DNA of 64,000 nucleotides, taken from contig JAQNBH010000063.1 in assembly GCA_028752905.1 (NCBI GenBank), positions 62,001 to 126,000 on the forward strand, written 5' to 3'. Position 1 is the first letter of the stretch. Every line of letters begins with the position of its first letter. A model generated the notes under the pieces. The model made no database searches, was not told where the DNA came from, and saw nothing but the letters and a program-made list of their open reading frames with translations. The translations under genes were made by a program, and so were the position numbers. Source of the stretch: Cladorhizidae sp. MBARI D1340-BT2. Lineage: Eukaryota > Porifera > Demospongiae > Poecilosclerida > Cladorhizidae. Positions 22,340 to 34,541 of the stretch are shown here, in pieces.

Positions 22340-25300
22340 TTCAAATCACCATAACTTGCTAATACTTAGAGTAATCAAAATTATGGCACGTACAAAAGAC
22401 AGATAATTAGAAGGGCTATCCGGTGATATAAAAAATTTCTTTTTTGGGTAAAGTGTAGAAAAGTTATGAGCTTTACGGCAAAAAAGCAAGATTTTTGGGG
22501 AAAAAATGAGAAACATATAGACCAAATTAGGGCAAATATCAAGATAGAGAACACATAATGAAACCTATCATTCGAATCATATCAAGTCCATTACAGTGAA
22601 GTGTGCATAATATTATGGATGTTTGATATCAACAGAGAGCACAGGGAGAGACCTATCTTAATAGCTATATATCAAATTTATACAGTGAAGTGTGGAGAAT
22701 CTATGAAGCTAACCTGTTTAGCATCAAGATAGAGAACACATAGAGAAACCTATCTTGTGATTCTATGTATGCAGAATATACGGATGTTTGGTATCAAGAG
22801 AGAGAACAGAGAGAGGCCTACCTTTAGAGCTATATATCAAGTCTATTCAGTGAAGTGTGGAGAATCTATGAAGCTAACATGTTTAGCTCAAGATAGAGAA
22901 CACTGAGAGATACCTATCTTGCAAGTCCACTACAGTGAAGTGTGCAGAATATATGGATGTTTGGTATCAAGAGAGAGCACTTAGAGAGTCCTATCTTAAT
23001 AGCTATACATCAAGTCTATTCAGTGAAGTGTGGATAATCTACGAAGCTAAACATGTTTAGCATCAAGTAAGAGTACAATTCATAACTGCCCTAATTAACA
23101 AGACCAAAGTCCCAGATTTTGTCAACTGATAGAGAAGGCCCTTATCTGCAACATGTCAACAGATTATCAATAAATGTAGTGGTTTTTCACTGGCAGGCCA
23201 CCGCTTTGGCAACTGGAAAACGCCAGGAAAGATAGCAAACCTTACCACTTCAAATCACCATAACTTGCTAATACTTAGAGTAATCAAAATTTTGGCACGT
23301 ACAAAAGACAGATAATTAAAAGGGCTATCCGATGATATAAAAAATTTCTTTTTTGGGTAAAGTATAGAAAAGTTATGAGCTTTACGGCAAAAAAGCAAGA
23401 TTTTTGGGGGGAAAATGAGAAACATATAGACCAAATTAGGGCAAATATCAAGATAGAGAACACATAATGAAACCTATCATTCGAATCATATCAAGTCCAT
23501 TACAGTGAAGTGTGCAGAATATTATGGATGTTTGATATCAACAGAGAGCACAGGGAGAGACCTATCTTAATAGCTATATATCAAATTTATACAGTGAAGT
23601 GTGGAGAATCTATGAAGCTAACCTGTTTAGCATCAAGATAGAGAACACATAGAGAAACCTATCTTGTGATTCTATGTATGCAGAATATACGGATGTTTGG
23701 TATCAAGAGAGAGAACAGAGAGAGGCCTACCTTTAGAGCTATATATCAAGTCTATTCAGTGAAGTGTGGAGAATCTATGAAGCTAACATGTTTAGCTCAA
23801 GATAGAGAACACTGAGAGATACCTATCTTGCAAGTCCACTACAGTGAAGTGTGCAGAATATATGGATGTTTGGTATCAAGAGAGAGCACTTAGAGAGTCC
23901 TATCTTAATAGCTATACATCAAGTCTATTCAGTGAAGTGTGGATAATCTACGAAGCTAAACATGTTTAGCATCAAGTAAGAGTACAATTCATAACTGCCC
24001 TAATTAACAAGACCAAAGTCCCAGATTTTGTCAACTGATAGAGAAGGCCCTTATCTGCAACATGTCAACAGATTATCAATAAATGTAGTGGTTTTTCACT
24101 GGCAGGCCACCGCTTTGGCAACTGGAAAACGCCAGGAAAGATCGCAAACCTTACCACTTCAAATCACCATAACTTGCTAATACTTAGAGTAATCAAAATT
24201 ATGGCACGTACAAAAGACAGATAATTAGAAGGGCTATCCGGTGATATAAAAAATTTCTTTTTTGGGTAAAGTGTAGAAAAGTTATGAGCTTTACGGCAAA
24301 AAAGCAAGATTTTTGGGGAAAAAATGAGAAACATATAGACCAAATTAGGGCAAATATCAAGATAGAGAACACATAATGAAACCTATCATTCGAATCATAT
24401 CAAGTCCATTACAGTGAAGTGTGCATAATATTATGGATGTTTGATATCAACAGAGAGCACAGGGAGAGACCTATCTTAATAGCTATATATCAAATTTATA
24501 CAGTGAAGTGTGGAGAATCTATGAAGCTAACCTGTTTAGCATCAAGATAGAGAACACATAGAGAAACCTATCTTGTGATTCTATGTATGCAGAATATACG
24601 GATGTTTGGTATCAAGAGAGAGAACAGAGAGAGGCCTACCTTTAGAGCTATATATCAAGTCTATTCAGTGAAGTGTGGAGAATCTATGAAGCTAACATGT
24701 TTAGCTCAAGATAGAGAACACTGAGAGATACCTATCTTGCAAGTCCACTACAGTGAAGTGTGCAGAATATATGGATGTTTGGTATCAAGAGAGAGCACTT
24801 AGAGAGTCCTATCTTAATAGCTATACATCAAGTCTATTCAGTGAAGTGTGGATAATCTACGAAGCTAAACATGTTTAGCATCAAGTAAGAGTACAATTCA
24901 TAACTGCCCTAATTAACAAGACCAAAGTCCCAGATTTTGTCAACTGATAGAGAAGGCCCTTATCTGCAACATGTCAACAGATTATCAATAAATGTAGTGG
25001 TTTTTCACTGGCAGGCCACCGCTTTGGCAACTGGAAAACGCCAGGAAAGATCGCAAACCTTACCACTTCAAATCACCATAACTTGCTAATACTTAGAGTA
25101 ATCAAAATTTTGGCACGTACAAAAGACAGATAATTAAAAGGGCTATCCGATGATATAAAAAATTTCTTTTTTGGGTAAAGTATAGAAAAGTTATGAGCTT
25201 TACGGCAAAAAAGCAAGATTTTTGGGGGGAAAATGAGAAACATATAGACCAAATTAGGGCAAATATCAAGATAGAGAACACATAATGAAACCTATCATTC

Positions 25301-25451
25301 GAATCATATCAAGTCCATTACAGTGAAGTGTGCAGAATATTATGGATGTTTGATATCAACAGAGAGCACAGGGAGAGACCTATCTTAATAGCTATATATC
25401 AAATTTATACAGTGAAGTGTGGAGAATCTATGAAGCTAACCTGTTTAGCAT

Positions 25452-26360
25452 CAAGATAGAGAACACATAGAGAAACCTATCTTGTGATTCTATGTATGCA
25501 GAATATACGGATGTTTGGTATCAAGAGAGAGAACAGAGAGAGGCCTACCTTTAGAGCTATATATCAAGTCTATTCAGTGAAGTGTGGAGAATCTATGAAG
25601 CTAACATGTTTAGCTCAAGATAGAGAACACTGAGAGATACCTATCTTGCAAGTCCACTACAGTGAAGTGTGCAGAATATATGGATGTTTGGTATCAAGAG
25701 AGAGCACTTAGAGAGTCCTATCTTAATAGCTATACATCAAGTCTATTCAGTGAAGTGTGGATAATCTACGAATCTAAACATGTTTAGCATCAAGTAAGAG
25801 TACAATTCATAACTGCCCTAATTAACAAGACCAAAGTCCCAGATTTTGTCAACTGATAGAGAAGGCCCTTATCTGCAACATGTCAACAGATTATCAATAA
25901 ATGTAGTGGTTTTTCACTGGCAGGCCACCGCTTTGGCAACTGGAAAACGCCAGGAAAGATAGCAAACCTTACCACTTCAAATCACCATAACTTGCTAATA
26001 CTTAGAGTAATCAAAATTATGGCACGTACAAAAGACAGATAATTAGAAGGGCTATCCGGTGATATAAAAAATTTCTTTTTTGGGTAAAGTGTAGAAAAGT
26101 TATGAGCTTTACGGCAAAAAAGCAAGATTTTTTGGGGGAAAATGAGAAACATATAGACCAAATTAGGGCAAATATCAAGATAGAGAACACATAATGAAAC
26201 CTATCATTCGAATCATATCAAGTCCATTACAGTGAAGTGTGCAGAATATTATGGATGTTTGATATCAACAGAGAGCACAGGGAGAGACCTATCTTAATAG
26301 CTATATATCAAATTTATACAGTGAAGTGTGGAGAATCTATGAAGCTAACCTGTTTAGCAT
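25452..26360 (+). repeat. Hybrid unit U29 carrying T322
   Basis: Carries T322, A510, A568, G595, G608, G640, the rare T6G5A4 block and G793. The T6G5A4 block recurs in U33, four units further on. U21-U23 and U26-U28 precede U24 and U29 in the same order: X with A510, Y, X with C510. Confidence 0.75.
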
Positions 26361-27269
26361 CAAGATAGAGAACACATAGAGAAACCTATCTTGTGATTCT
26401 ATGTATGCAGAATATACGGATGTTTGGTATCAAGAGAGAGAACAGAGAGAGGCCTACCTTTAGAGCTATATATCAAGTCTATTCAGTGAAGTGTGGAGAA
26501 TCTATGAAGCTAACATGTTTAGCTCAAGATAGAGAACACTGAGAGATACCTATCTTGCAAGTCCACTACAGTGAAGTGTGCAGAATATATGGATGTTTGG
26601 TATCAAGAGAGAGCACTTAGAGAGTCCTATCTTAATAGCTATACATCAAGTCTATTCAGTGAAGTGTGGATAATCTACGAAGCTAAACATGTTTAGCATC
26701 AAGTAAGAGTACAATTCATAACTGCCCTAATTAACAAGACCAAAGTCCCAGATTTTGTCAACTGATAGAGAAGGCCCTTATCTGCAACATGTCAACAGAT
26801 TATCAATAAATGTAGTGGTTTTTCACTGGCAGGCCACCGCTTTGGCAACTGGAAAACGCCAGGAAAGATCGCAAACCTTACCACTTCAAATCACCATAAC
26901 TTGCTAATACTTAGAGTAATCAAAATTATGGCACGTACAAAAGACAGATAATTAAAAGGGCTATCCGATGATATAAAAAATTTCTTTTTTGGGTAAAGTA
27001 TAGAAAAGTTATGAGCTTTACGGCAAAAAAGCAAGATTTTTGGGGGGAAAATGAGAAACATATAGACCAAATTAGGGCAAATATCAAGATAGAGAACACA
27101 TAATGAAACCTATCATTCGAATCATATCAAGTCCATTACAGTGAAGTGTGCATAATATTATGGATGTTTGATATCAACAGAGAGCACAGGGAGAGACCTA
27201 TCTTAATAGCTATATATCAAATTTATACAGTGAAGTGTGGAGAATCTATGAAGCTAACCTGTTTAGCAT
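26361..27269 (+). repeat. Transition unit U30
   Basis: Carries the X alleles A595, A608, A640 and G6A4 but A568 and T793. It is the last unit with X-specific alleles at 595 and 608; every later unit in the window has G595 and T793. It marks the boundary between two homogenisation domains. Confidence 0.75.
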
Positions 27270-28178
27270 CAAGATAGAGAACACATAGAGAAACCTATCT
27301 TGTGATTCTATGTATGCAGAATATACGGATGTTTGGTATCAAGAGAGAGAACAGAGAGAGGCCTACCTTTAGAGCTATATATCAAGTCTATTCAGTGAAG
27401 TGTGGAGAATCTATGAAGCTAACATGTTTAGCTCAAGATAGAGAACACTGAGAGATACCTATCTTGCAAGTCCACTACAGTGAAGTGTGCAGAATATATG
27501 GATGTTTGGTAGCAAGAGAGAGCACTTAGAGAGTCCTATCTTAATAGCTATACATCAAGTCTATTCAGTGAAGTGTGGATAATCTACGAAGCTAAACATG
27601 TTTAGCATCAAGTAAGAGTACAATTCATAACTGCCCTAATTAACAAGACCAAAGTCCCAGATTTTGTCAACTGATAGAGAAGGCCCTTATCTGCAACATG
27701 TCAACAGATTATCAATAAATGTAGTGGTTTTTCACTGGCAGGCCACCGCTTTGGCAACTGGAAAACGCCAGGAAAGATCGCAAACCTTACCACTTCAAAT
27801 CACCATAACTTGCTAATACTTAGAGTAATCAAAATTATGGCACGTACAAAAGACAGATAATTAGAAGGGCTATCCGGTGATATAAAAAAATTCTTTTTTG
27901 GGTAAAGTGTAGAAAAGTTATGAGCTTTACGGCAAAAAAGCAAGATTTTTGGGGAAAAAATGAGAAACATATAGACCAAATTAGGGCAAATATCAAGATA
28001 GAGAACACATAATGAAACCTATCATTCGAATCATATCAAGTCCATTACAGTGAAGTGTGCATAATATTATGGATGTTTGATATCAACAGAGAGCACAGGG
28101 AGAGACCTATCTTAATAGCTATATATCAAATTTATACAGTGAAGTGTGGAGAATCTATGAAGCTAACCTGTTTAGCAT

Positions 28179-29087
28179 CAAGATAGAGAACACATAGAGA
28201 AACCTATCTTGTGATTCTATGTATGCAGAATATACGGATGTTTGGTATCAAGAGAGAGAACAGAGAGAGGCCTACCTTTAGAGCTATATATCAAGTCTAT
28301 TCAGTGAAGTGTGGAGAATCTATGAAGCTAACATGTTTAGCTCAAGATAGAGAACACTGAGAGATACCTATCTTGCAAGTCCACTACAGTGAAGTGTGCA
28401 GAATATATGGATGTTTGGTATCAAGAGAGAGCACTTAGAGAGTCCTATCTTAATAGCTATACATCAAGTCTATTCAGTGAAGTGTGGATAATCTACGAAG
28501 CTAAACATGTTTAGCATCAAGTAAGAGTACAATTCATAACTGCCCTAATTAACAAGACCAAAGTCCCAGATTTTGTCAACTGATAGAGAAGGCCCTTATC
28601 TGCAACATGTCAACAGATTATCAATAAATGTAGTGGTTTTTCACTGGCAGGCCACCGCTTTGGCAACTGGAAAACGCCAGGAAAGATCGCAAACCTTACC
28701 ACTTCAAATCACCATAACTTGCTAATACTTAGAGTAATCAAAATTATGGTACGTACAAAAGACAGATAATTAGAAGGGCTATCCGGTGGTATAAAAAATT
28801 ACTTTTTTGGATAAAGTGTAGAAAAGTTATGAGCTTTACGGCAAAAAAGCAAGATTTTTGGGGGGGAAATGAGAAACATATAGACCAAATTAGGGCAAAT
28901 ATCAAGATAGAGAACACATAATGAAACCTATCATTCGAATCATATCAAGTCCATTACAGTGAAGTGTGCATAATATTATGGATGTTTGATATCAACAGAG
29001 AGCACAGGGAGAGACCTATCTTAATAGCTATATATCAAATTTATACAGTGAAGTGTGGAGAATCTATGAAGCTAACCTGTTTAGCAT
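28179..29087 (+). repeat. Unit U32, with the most private changes
   Basis: It has three private substitutions within about 25 bases: ggtggtata for ggtgatata, an A inside the T-run (aaattactttt), and ggataaag for gggtaaag. It is also the first unit with T572. The cluster of changes suggests a local mutation event or import of a diverged tract. Confidence 0.7.
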
Positions 29088-32000
29088 CAAGATAGAGAAC
29101 ACATAGAGAAACCTATCTTGTGATTCTATGTATGCAGAATATACGGATGTTTGGTATCAAGAGAGAGAACAGAGAGAGGCCTACCTTTAGAGCTATATAT
29201 CAAGTCTATTCAGTGAAGTGTGGAGAATCTATGAAGCTAACATGTTTAGCTCAAGATAGAGAACACTGAGAGATACCTATCTTGCAAGTCCACTACAGTG
29301 AAGTGTGCAGAATATATGGATGTTTGGTATCAAGAGAGAGCACTTAGAGAGTCCTATCTTAATAGCTATACATCAAGTCTATTCAGTGAAGTGTGGATAA
29401 TCTACGAAGCTAAACATGTTTAGCATCAAGTAAGAGTACAATTCATAACTGCCCTAATTAACAAGACCAAAGTCCCAGATTTTGTCAACTGATAGAGAAG
29501 GCCCTTATCTGCAACATGTCAACAGATTATCAATAAATGTAGTGGTTTTTCACTGGCAGGCCACCGCTTTGGCAACTGGAAAACGCCAGGAAAGATAGCA
29601 AACCTTACCACTTCAAATCACCATAACTTGCTAATACTTAGAGTAATCAAAATTATGGCACGTACAAAAGACAGATAATTAGAAGGGCTATCCGGTGATA
29701 TAAAAAATTTCTTTTTTGGGTAAAGTGTAGAAAAGTTATGAGCTTTACGGCAAAAAAGCAAGATTTTTTGGGGGAAAATGAGAAACATATAGACCAAATT
29801 AGGGCAAATATCAAGATAGAGAACACATAATGAAACCTATCATTCGAATCATATCAAGTCCATTACAGTGAAGTGTGCATAATATTATGGATGTTTGATA
29901 TCAACAGAGAGCACAGGGAGAGACCTATCTTAATAGCTATATATCAAATTTATACAGTGAAGTGTTGAGAATCTATGAAGCTAACCTGTTTAGCATCAAG
30001 ATAGAGAACACATAGAGAAACCTATCTTGTGATTCTATGTATGCAGAATATACGGATGTTTGGTATCAAGAGAGAGAACAGAGAGAGGCCTACCTTTAGA
30101 GCTATATATCAAGTCTATTCAGTGAAGTGTGGAGAATCTATGAAGCTAACATGTTTAGCTCAAGATAGAGAACACTGAGAGATACCTATCTTGCAAGTCC
30201 ACTACAGTGAAGTGTGCAGAATATATGGATGTTTGGTATCAAGAGAGAGCACTTAGAGAGTCCTATCTTAATAGCTATACATCAAGTCTATTCAGTGAAG
30301 TGTGGATAATCTACGAAGCTAAACATGTTTAGCATCAAGTAAGAGTACAATTCATAACTGCCCTAATTAACAAGACCAAAGTCCCAGATTTTGTCAACTG
30401 ATAGAGAAGGCCCTTATCTGCAACATGTCAACAGATTATCAATAAATGTAGTGGTTTTTCACTGGCAGGCCACCGCTTTGGCAACTGGAAAACGCCAGGA
30501 AAGATCGCAAACCTTACCACTTCAAATCACCATAACTTGCTAATACTTAGAGTAATCAAAATTATGGTACGTACAAAAGACAGATAATTAGAAGGGCTAT
30601 CCGGTGATATAAAAAATTTCTTTTTTGGGTAAAGTGTAGAAAAGTTATGAGCTTTACGGCAAAAAAGCAAGATTTTTGGGGGGGAAATGAGAAACATATA
30701 GACCAAATTAGGGCAAATATCAAGATAGAGAACACATAATGAAACCTATCATTCGAATCATATCAAGTCCATTACAGTGAAGTGTGCATAATATTATGGA
30801 TGTTTGATATCAACAGAGAGCACAGGGAGAGACCTATCTTAATAGCTATATATCAAATTTATACAGTGAAGTGTGGAGAATCTATGAAGCTAACCTGTTT
30901 AGCATCAAGATAGAGAACACATAGAGAAACCTATCTTGTGATTCTATGTATGCAGAATATACGGATGTTTGGTATCAAGAGAGAGAACAGAGAGAGGCCT
31001 ACCTTTAGAGCTATATATCAAGTCTATTCAGTGAAGTGTGGAGAATCTATGAAGCTAACATGTTTAGCTCAAGATAGAGAACACTGAGAGATACCTATCT
31101 TGCAAGTCCACTACAGTGAAGTGTGCAGAATATATGGATGTTTGGTATCAAGAGAGAGCACTTAGAGAGTCCTATCTTAATAGCTATACATCAAGTCTAT
31201 TCAGTGAAGTGTGGATAATCTACGAAGCTAAACATGTTTAGCATCAAGTAAGAGTACAATTCATAACTGCCCTAATTAACAAGACCAAAGTCCCAGATTT
31301 TGTCAACTGATAGAGAAGGCCCTTATCTGCAACATGTCAACAGATTATCAATAAATGTAGTGGTTTTTCACTGGCAGGCCACCGCTTTGGCAACTGGAAA
31401 ACGCCAGGAAAGATCGCAAACCTTACCACTTCAAATCACCATAACTTGCTAATACTTAGAGTAATCAAAATTATGGCACGTACAAAAGACAGATAATTAG
31501 AAGGGCTATCCGGTGATATAAAAAATTTCTTTTTTGGGTAAAGTGTAGAAAAGTTATGAGCTTTACGGCAAAAAAGCAAGATTTTTGGGGAAAAAATGAG
31601 AAACATATAGACCAAATTAGGGCAAATATCAAGATAGAGAACACATAATGAAACCTATCATTCGAATCATATCAAGTCCATTACAGTGAAGTGTGCATAA
31701 TATTATGGATGTTTGATATCAACAGAGAGCACAGGGAGAGACCTATCTTAATAGCTATATATCAAATTTATACAGTGAAGTGTGGAGAATCTATGAAGCT
31801 AACCTGTTTAGCATCAAGATAGAGAACACATAGAGAAACCTATCTTGTGATTCTATGTATGCAGAATATACGGATGTTTGGTATCAAGAGAGAGAACAGA
31901 GAGAGGCCTACCTTTAGAGCTATATATCAAGTCTATTCAGTGAAGTGTGGAGAATCTATGAAGCTAACATGTTTAGCTCAAGATAGAGAACACTGAGAGA

Positions 32001-32152
32001 TACCTATCTTGCAAGTCCACTACAGTGAAGTGTGCAGAATATATGGATGTTTGGTATCAAGAGAGAGCACTTAGAGAGTCCTATCTTAATAGCTATACAT
32101 CAAGTCTATTCAGTGAAGTGTGGATAATCTACGAAGCTAAACATGTTTAGCA

Positions 32153-32338
32153 TCAAGTAAGAGTACAATTCATAACTGCCCTAATTAACAAGACCAAAGT
32201 CCCAGATTTTGTCAACTGATAGAGAAGGCCCTTATCTGCAACATGTGAACAGATTATCAATAAATGTAGTGGTTTTTCACTGGCAGGCCACCGCTTTGGC
32301 AACTGGAAAACGCCAGGAAAGATCGCAAACCTTACCAC
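32153..32338 (-). other. Chance 61-codon reading frame in U36 (G433 marker)
   Basis: The same translation as the frame in U25, 11 units away (9999 bp). It sits in super-block 1 as its third unit. Confidence 0.9.
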
Positions 32339-34541
32339 TTCAAATCACCATAACTTGCTAATACTTAGAGTAATCAAAATTATGGTACGTACAAAAGACA
32401 GATAATTAGAAGGGCTATCCGGTGATATAAAAAATTTCTTTTTTGGGTAAAGTGTAGAAAAGTTATGAGCTTTACGGCAAAAAAGCAAGATTTTTGGGGA
32501 AAAAATGAGAAACATATAGACCAAATTAGGGCAAATATCAAGATAGAGAACACATAATGAAACCTATCATTCGAATCATATCAAGTCCATTACAGTGAAG
32601 TGTGCATAATATTATGGATGTTTGATATCAACAGAGAGCACAGGGAGAGACCTATCTTAATAGCTATATATCAAATTTATACAGTGAAGTGTGGAGAATC
32701 TATGAAGCTAACCTGTTTAGCATCAAGATAGAGAACACATAGAGAAACCTATCTTGTGATTCTATGTATGCAGAATATACGGATGTTTGGTATCAAGAGA
32801 GAGAACAGAGAGAGGCCTACCTTTAGAGCTATATATCAAGTCTATTCAGTGAAGTGTGGAGAATCTATGAAGCTAACATGTTTAGCTCAAGATAGAGAAC
32901 ACTGAGAGATACCTATCTTGCAAGTCCACTACAGTGAAGTGTGCAGAATATATGGATGTTTGGTATCAAGAGAGAGCACTTAGAGAGTCCTATCTTAATA
33001 GCTATACATCAAGTCTATTCAGTGAAGTGTGGATAATCTACGAAGCTAAACATGTTTAGCATCAAGTAAGAGTACAATTCATAACTGCCCTAATTAACAA
33101 GACCAAAGTCCCAGATTTTGTCAACTGATAGAGAAGGCCCTTATCTGCAACATGTCAACAGATTATCAATAAATGTAGTGGTTTTTCACTGGCAGGCCAC
33201 CGCTTTGGCAACTGGAAAACGCCAGGAAAGATCGCAAACCTTACCACTTCAAATCACCATAACTTGCTAATACTTAGAGTAATCAAAATTATGGTACGTA
33301 CAAAAGACAGATAATTAGAAGGGCTATCCGGTGATATAAAAAATTTCTTTTTTGGGTAAAGTGTAGAAAAGTTATGAGCTTTACGGCAAAAAAGCAAGAT
33401 TTTTGGGGAAAAAATGAGAAACATATAGACCAAATTAGGGCAAATATCAAGATAGAGAACACATAATGAAACCTATCATTCGAATCATATCAAGTCCATT
33501 ACAGTGAAGTGTGCATAATATTATGGATGTTTGATATCAACAGAGAGCACAGGGAGAGACCTATCTTAATAGCTATATATCAAATTTATACAGTGAAGTG
33601 TGGAGAATCTATGAAGCTAACCTATTTAGCATCAAGATAGAGAACACATAGAGAAACCTATCTTGTGATTCTATGTATGCAGAATATACGGATGTTTGGT
33701 ATCAAGAGAGAGAACAGAGAGAGGCCTACCTTTAGAGCTATATATCAAGTCTATTCAGTGAAGTGTGGAGAATCTATGAAGCTAACATGTTTAGCTCAAG
33801 ATAGAGAACACTGAGAGATACCTATCTTGCAAGTCCACTACAGTGAAGTGTGCAGAATATATGGATGTTTGGTATCAAGAGAGAGCACTTAGAGAGTCCT
33901 ATCTTAATAGCTATACATCAAGTCTATTCAGTGAAGTGTGGATAATCTACGAAGCTAAACATGTTTAGCATCAAGTAAGAGTACAATTCATAACTGCCCT
34001 AATTAACAAGACCAAAGTCCCAGATTTTGTCAACTGATAGAGAAGGCCCTTATCTGCAACATGTCAACAGATTATCAATAAATGTAGTGGTTTTTCACTG
34101 GCAGGCCACCGCTTTGGCAACTGGAAAACGCCAGGAAAGATCGCAAACCTTACCACTTCAAATCACCATAACTTGCTAATACTTAGAGTAATCAAAATTA
34201 TGGCACGTACAAAAGACAGATAATTAGAAGGGCTATCCGGTGATATAAAAAATTTCTTTTTTGGGTAAAGTGTAGAAAAGTTATGAGCTTTACGGCAAAA
34301 AAGCAAGATTTTTGGGGGGGAAATGAGAAACATATAGACCAAATTAGGGCAAATATCAAGATAGAGAACACATAATGAAACCTATCATTCGAATCATATC
34401 AAGTCCATTACAGTGAAGTGTGCATAATATTATGGATGTTTGATATCAACAGAGAGCACAGGGAGAGACCTATCTTAATAGCTATATATCAAATTTATAC
34501 AGTGAAGTGTGGAGAATCTATGAAGCTAACCTGTTTAGCAT

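Larger units (their letters stand above)
1..27269. repeat. Left domain: alternating X and Y haplotypes
   Basis: U1-U30. X-type units (T568 A595 A608 A640 G6A4 G793) are U4, U12, U14, U16, U18, U19, U21, U23, U26 and U28. Y-type units (A568 G595 G608 G640, T793, mostly G4A6) include U1, U5, U8, U10, U13, U15, U17, U20, U22, U25 and U27. From U12 to U28 they mostly alternate, giving a local 1818-bp dimeric period; U18-U19 are two adjacent X units. U6, U7, U9, U11, U24, U29 and U30 carry mixed allele sets and look recombinant. U30 is the last unit with X alleles at 595 and 608. Confidence 0.85.
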
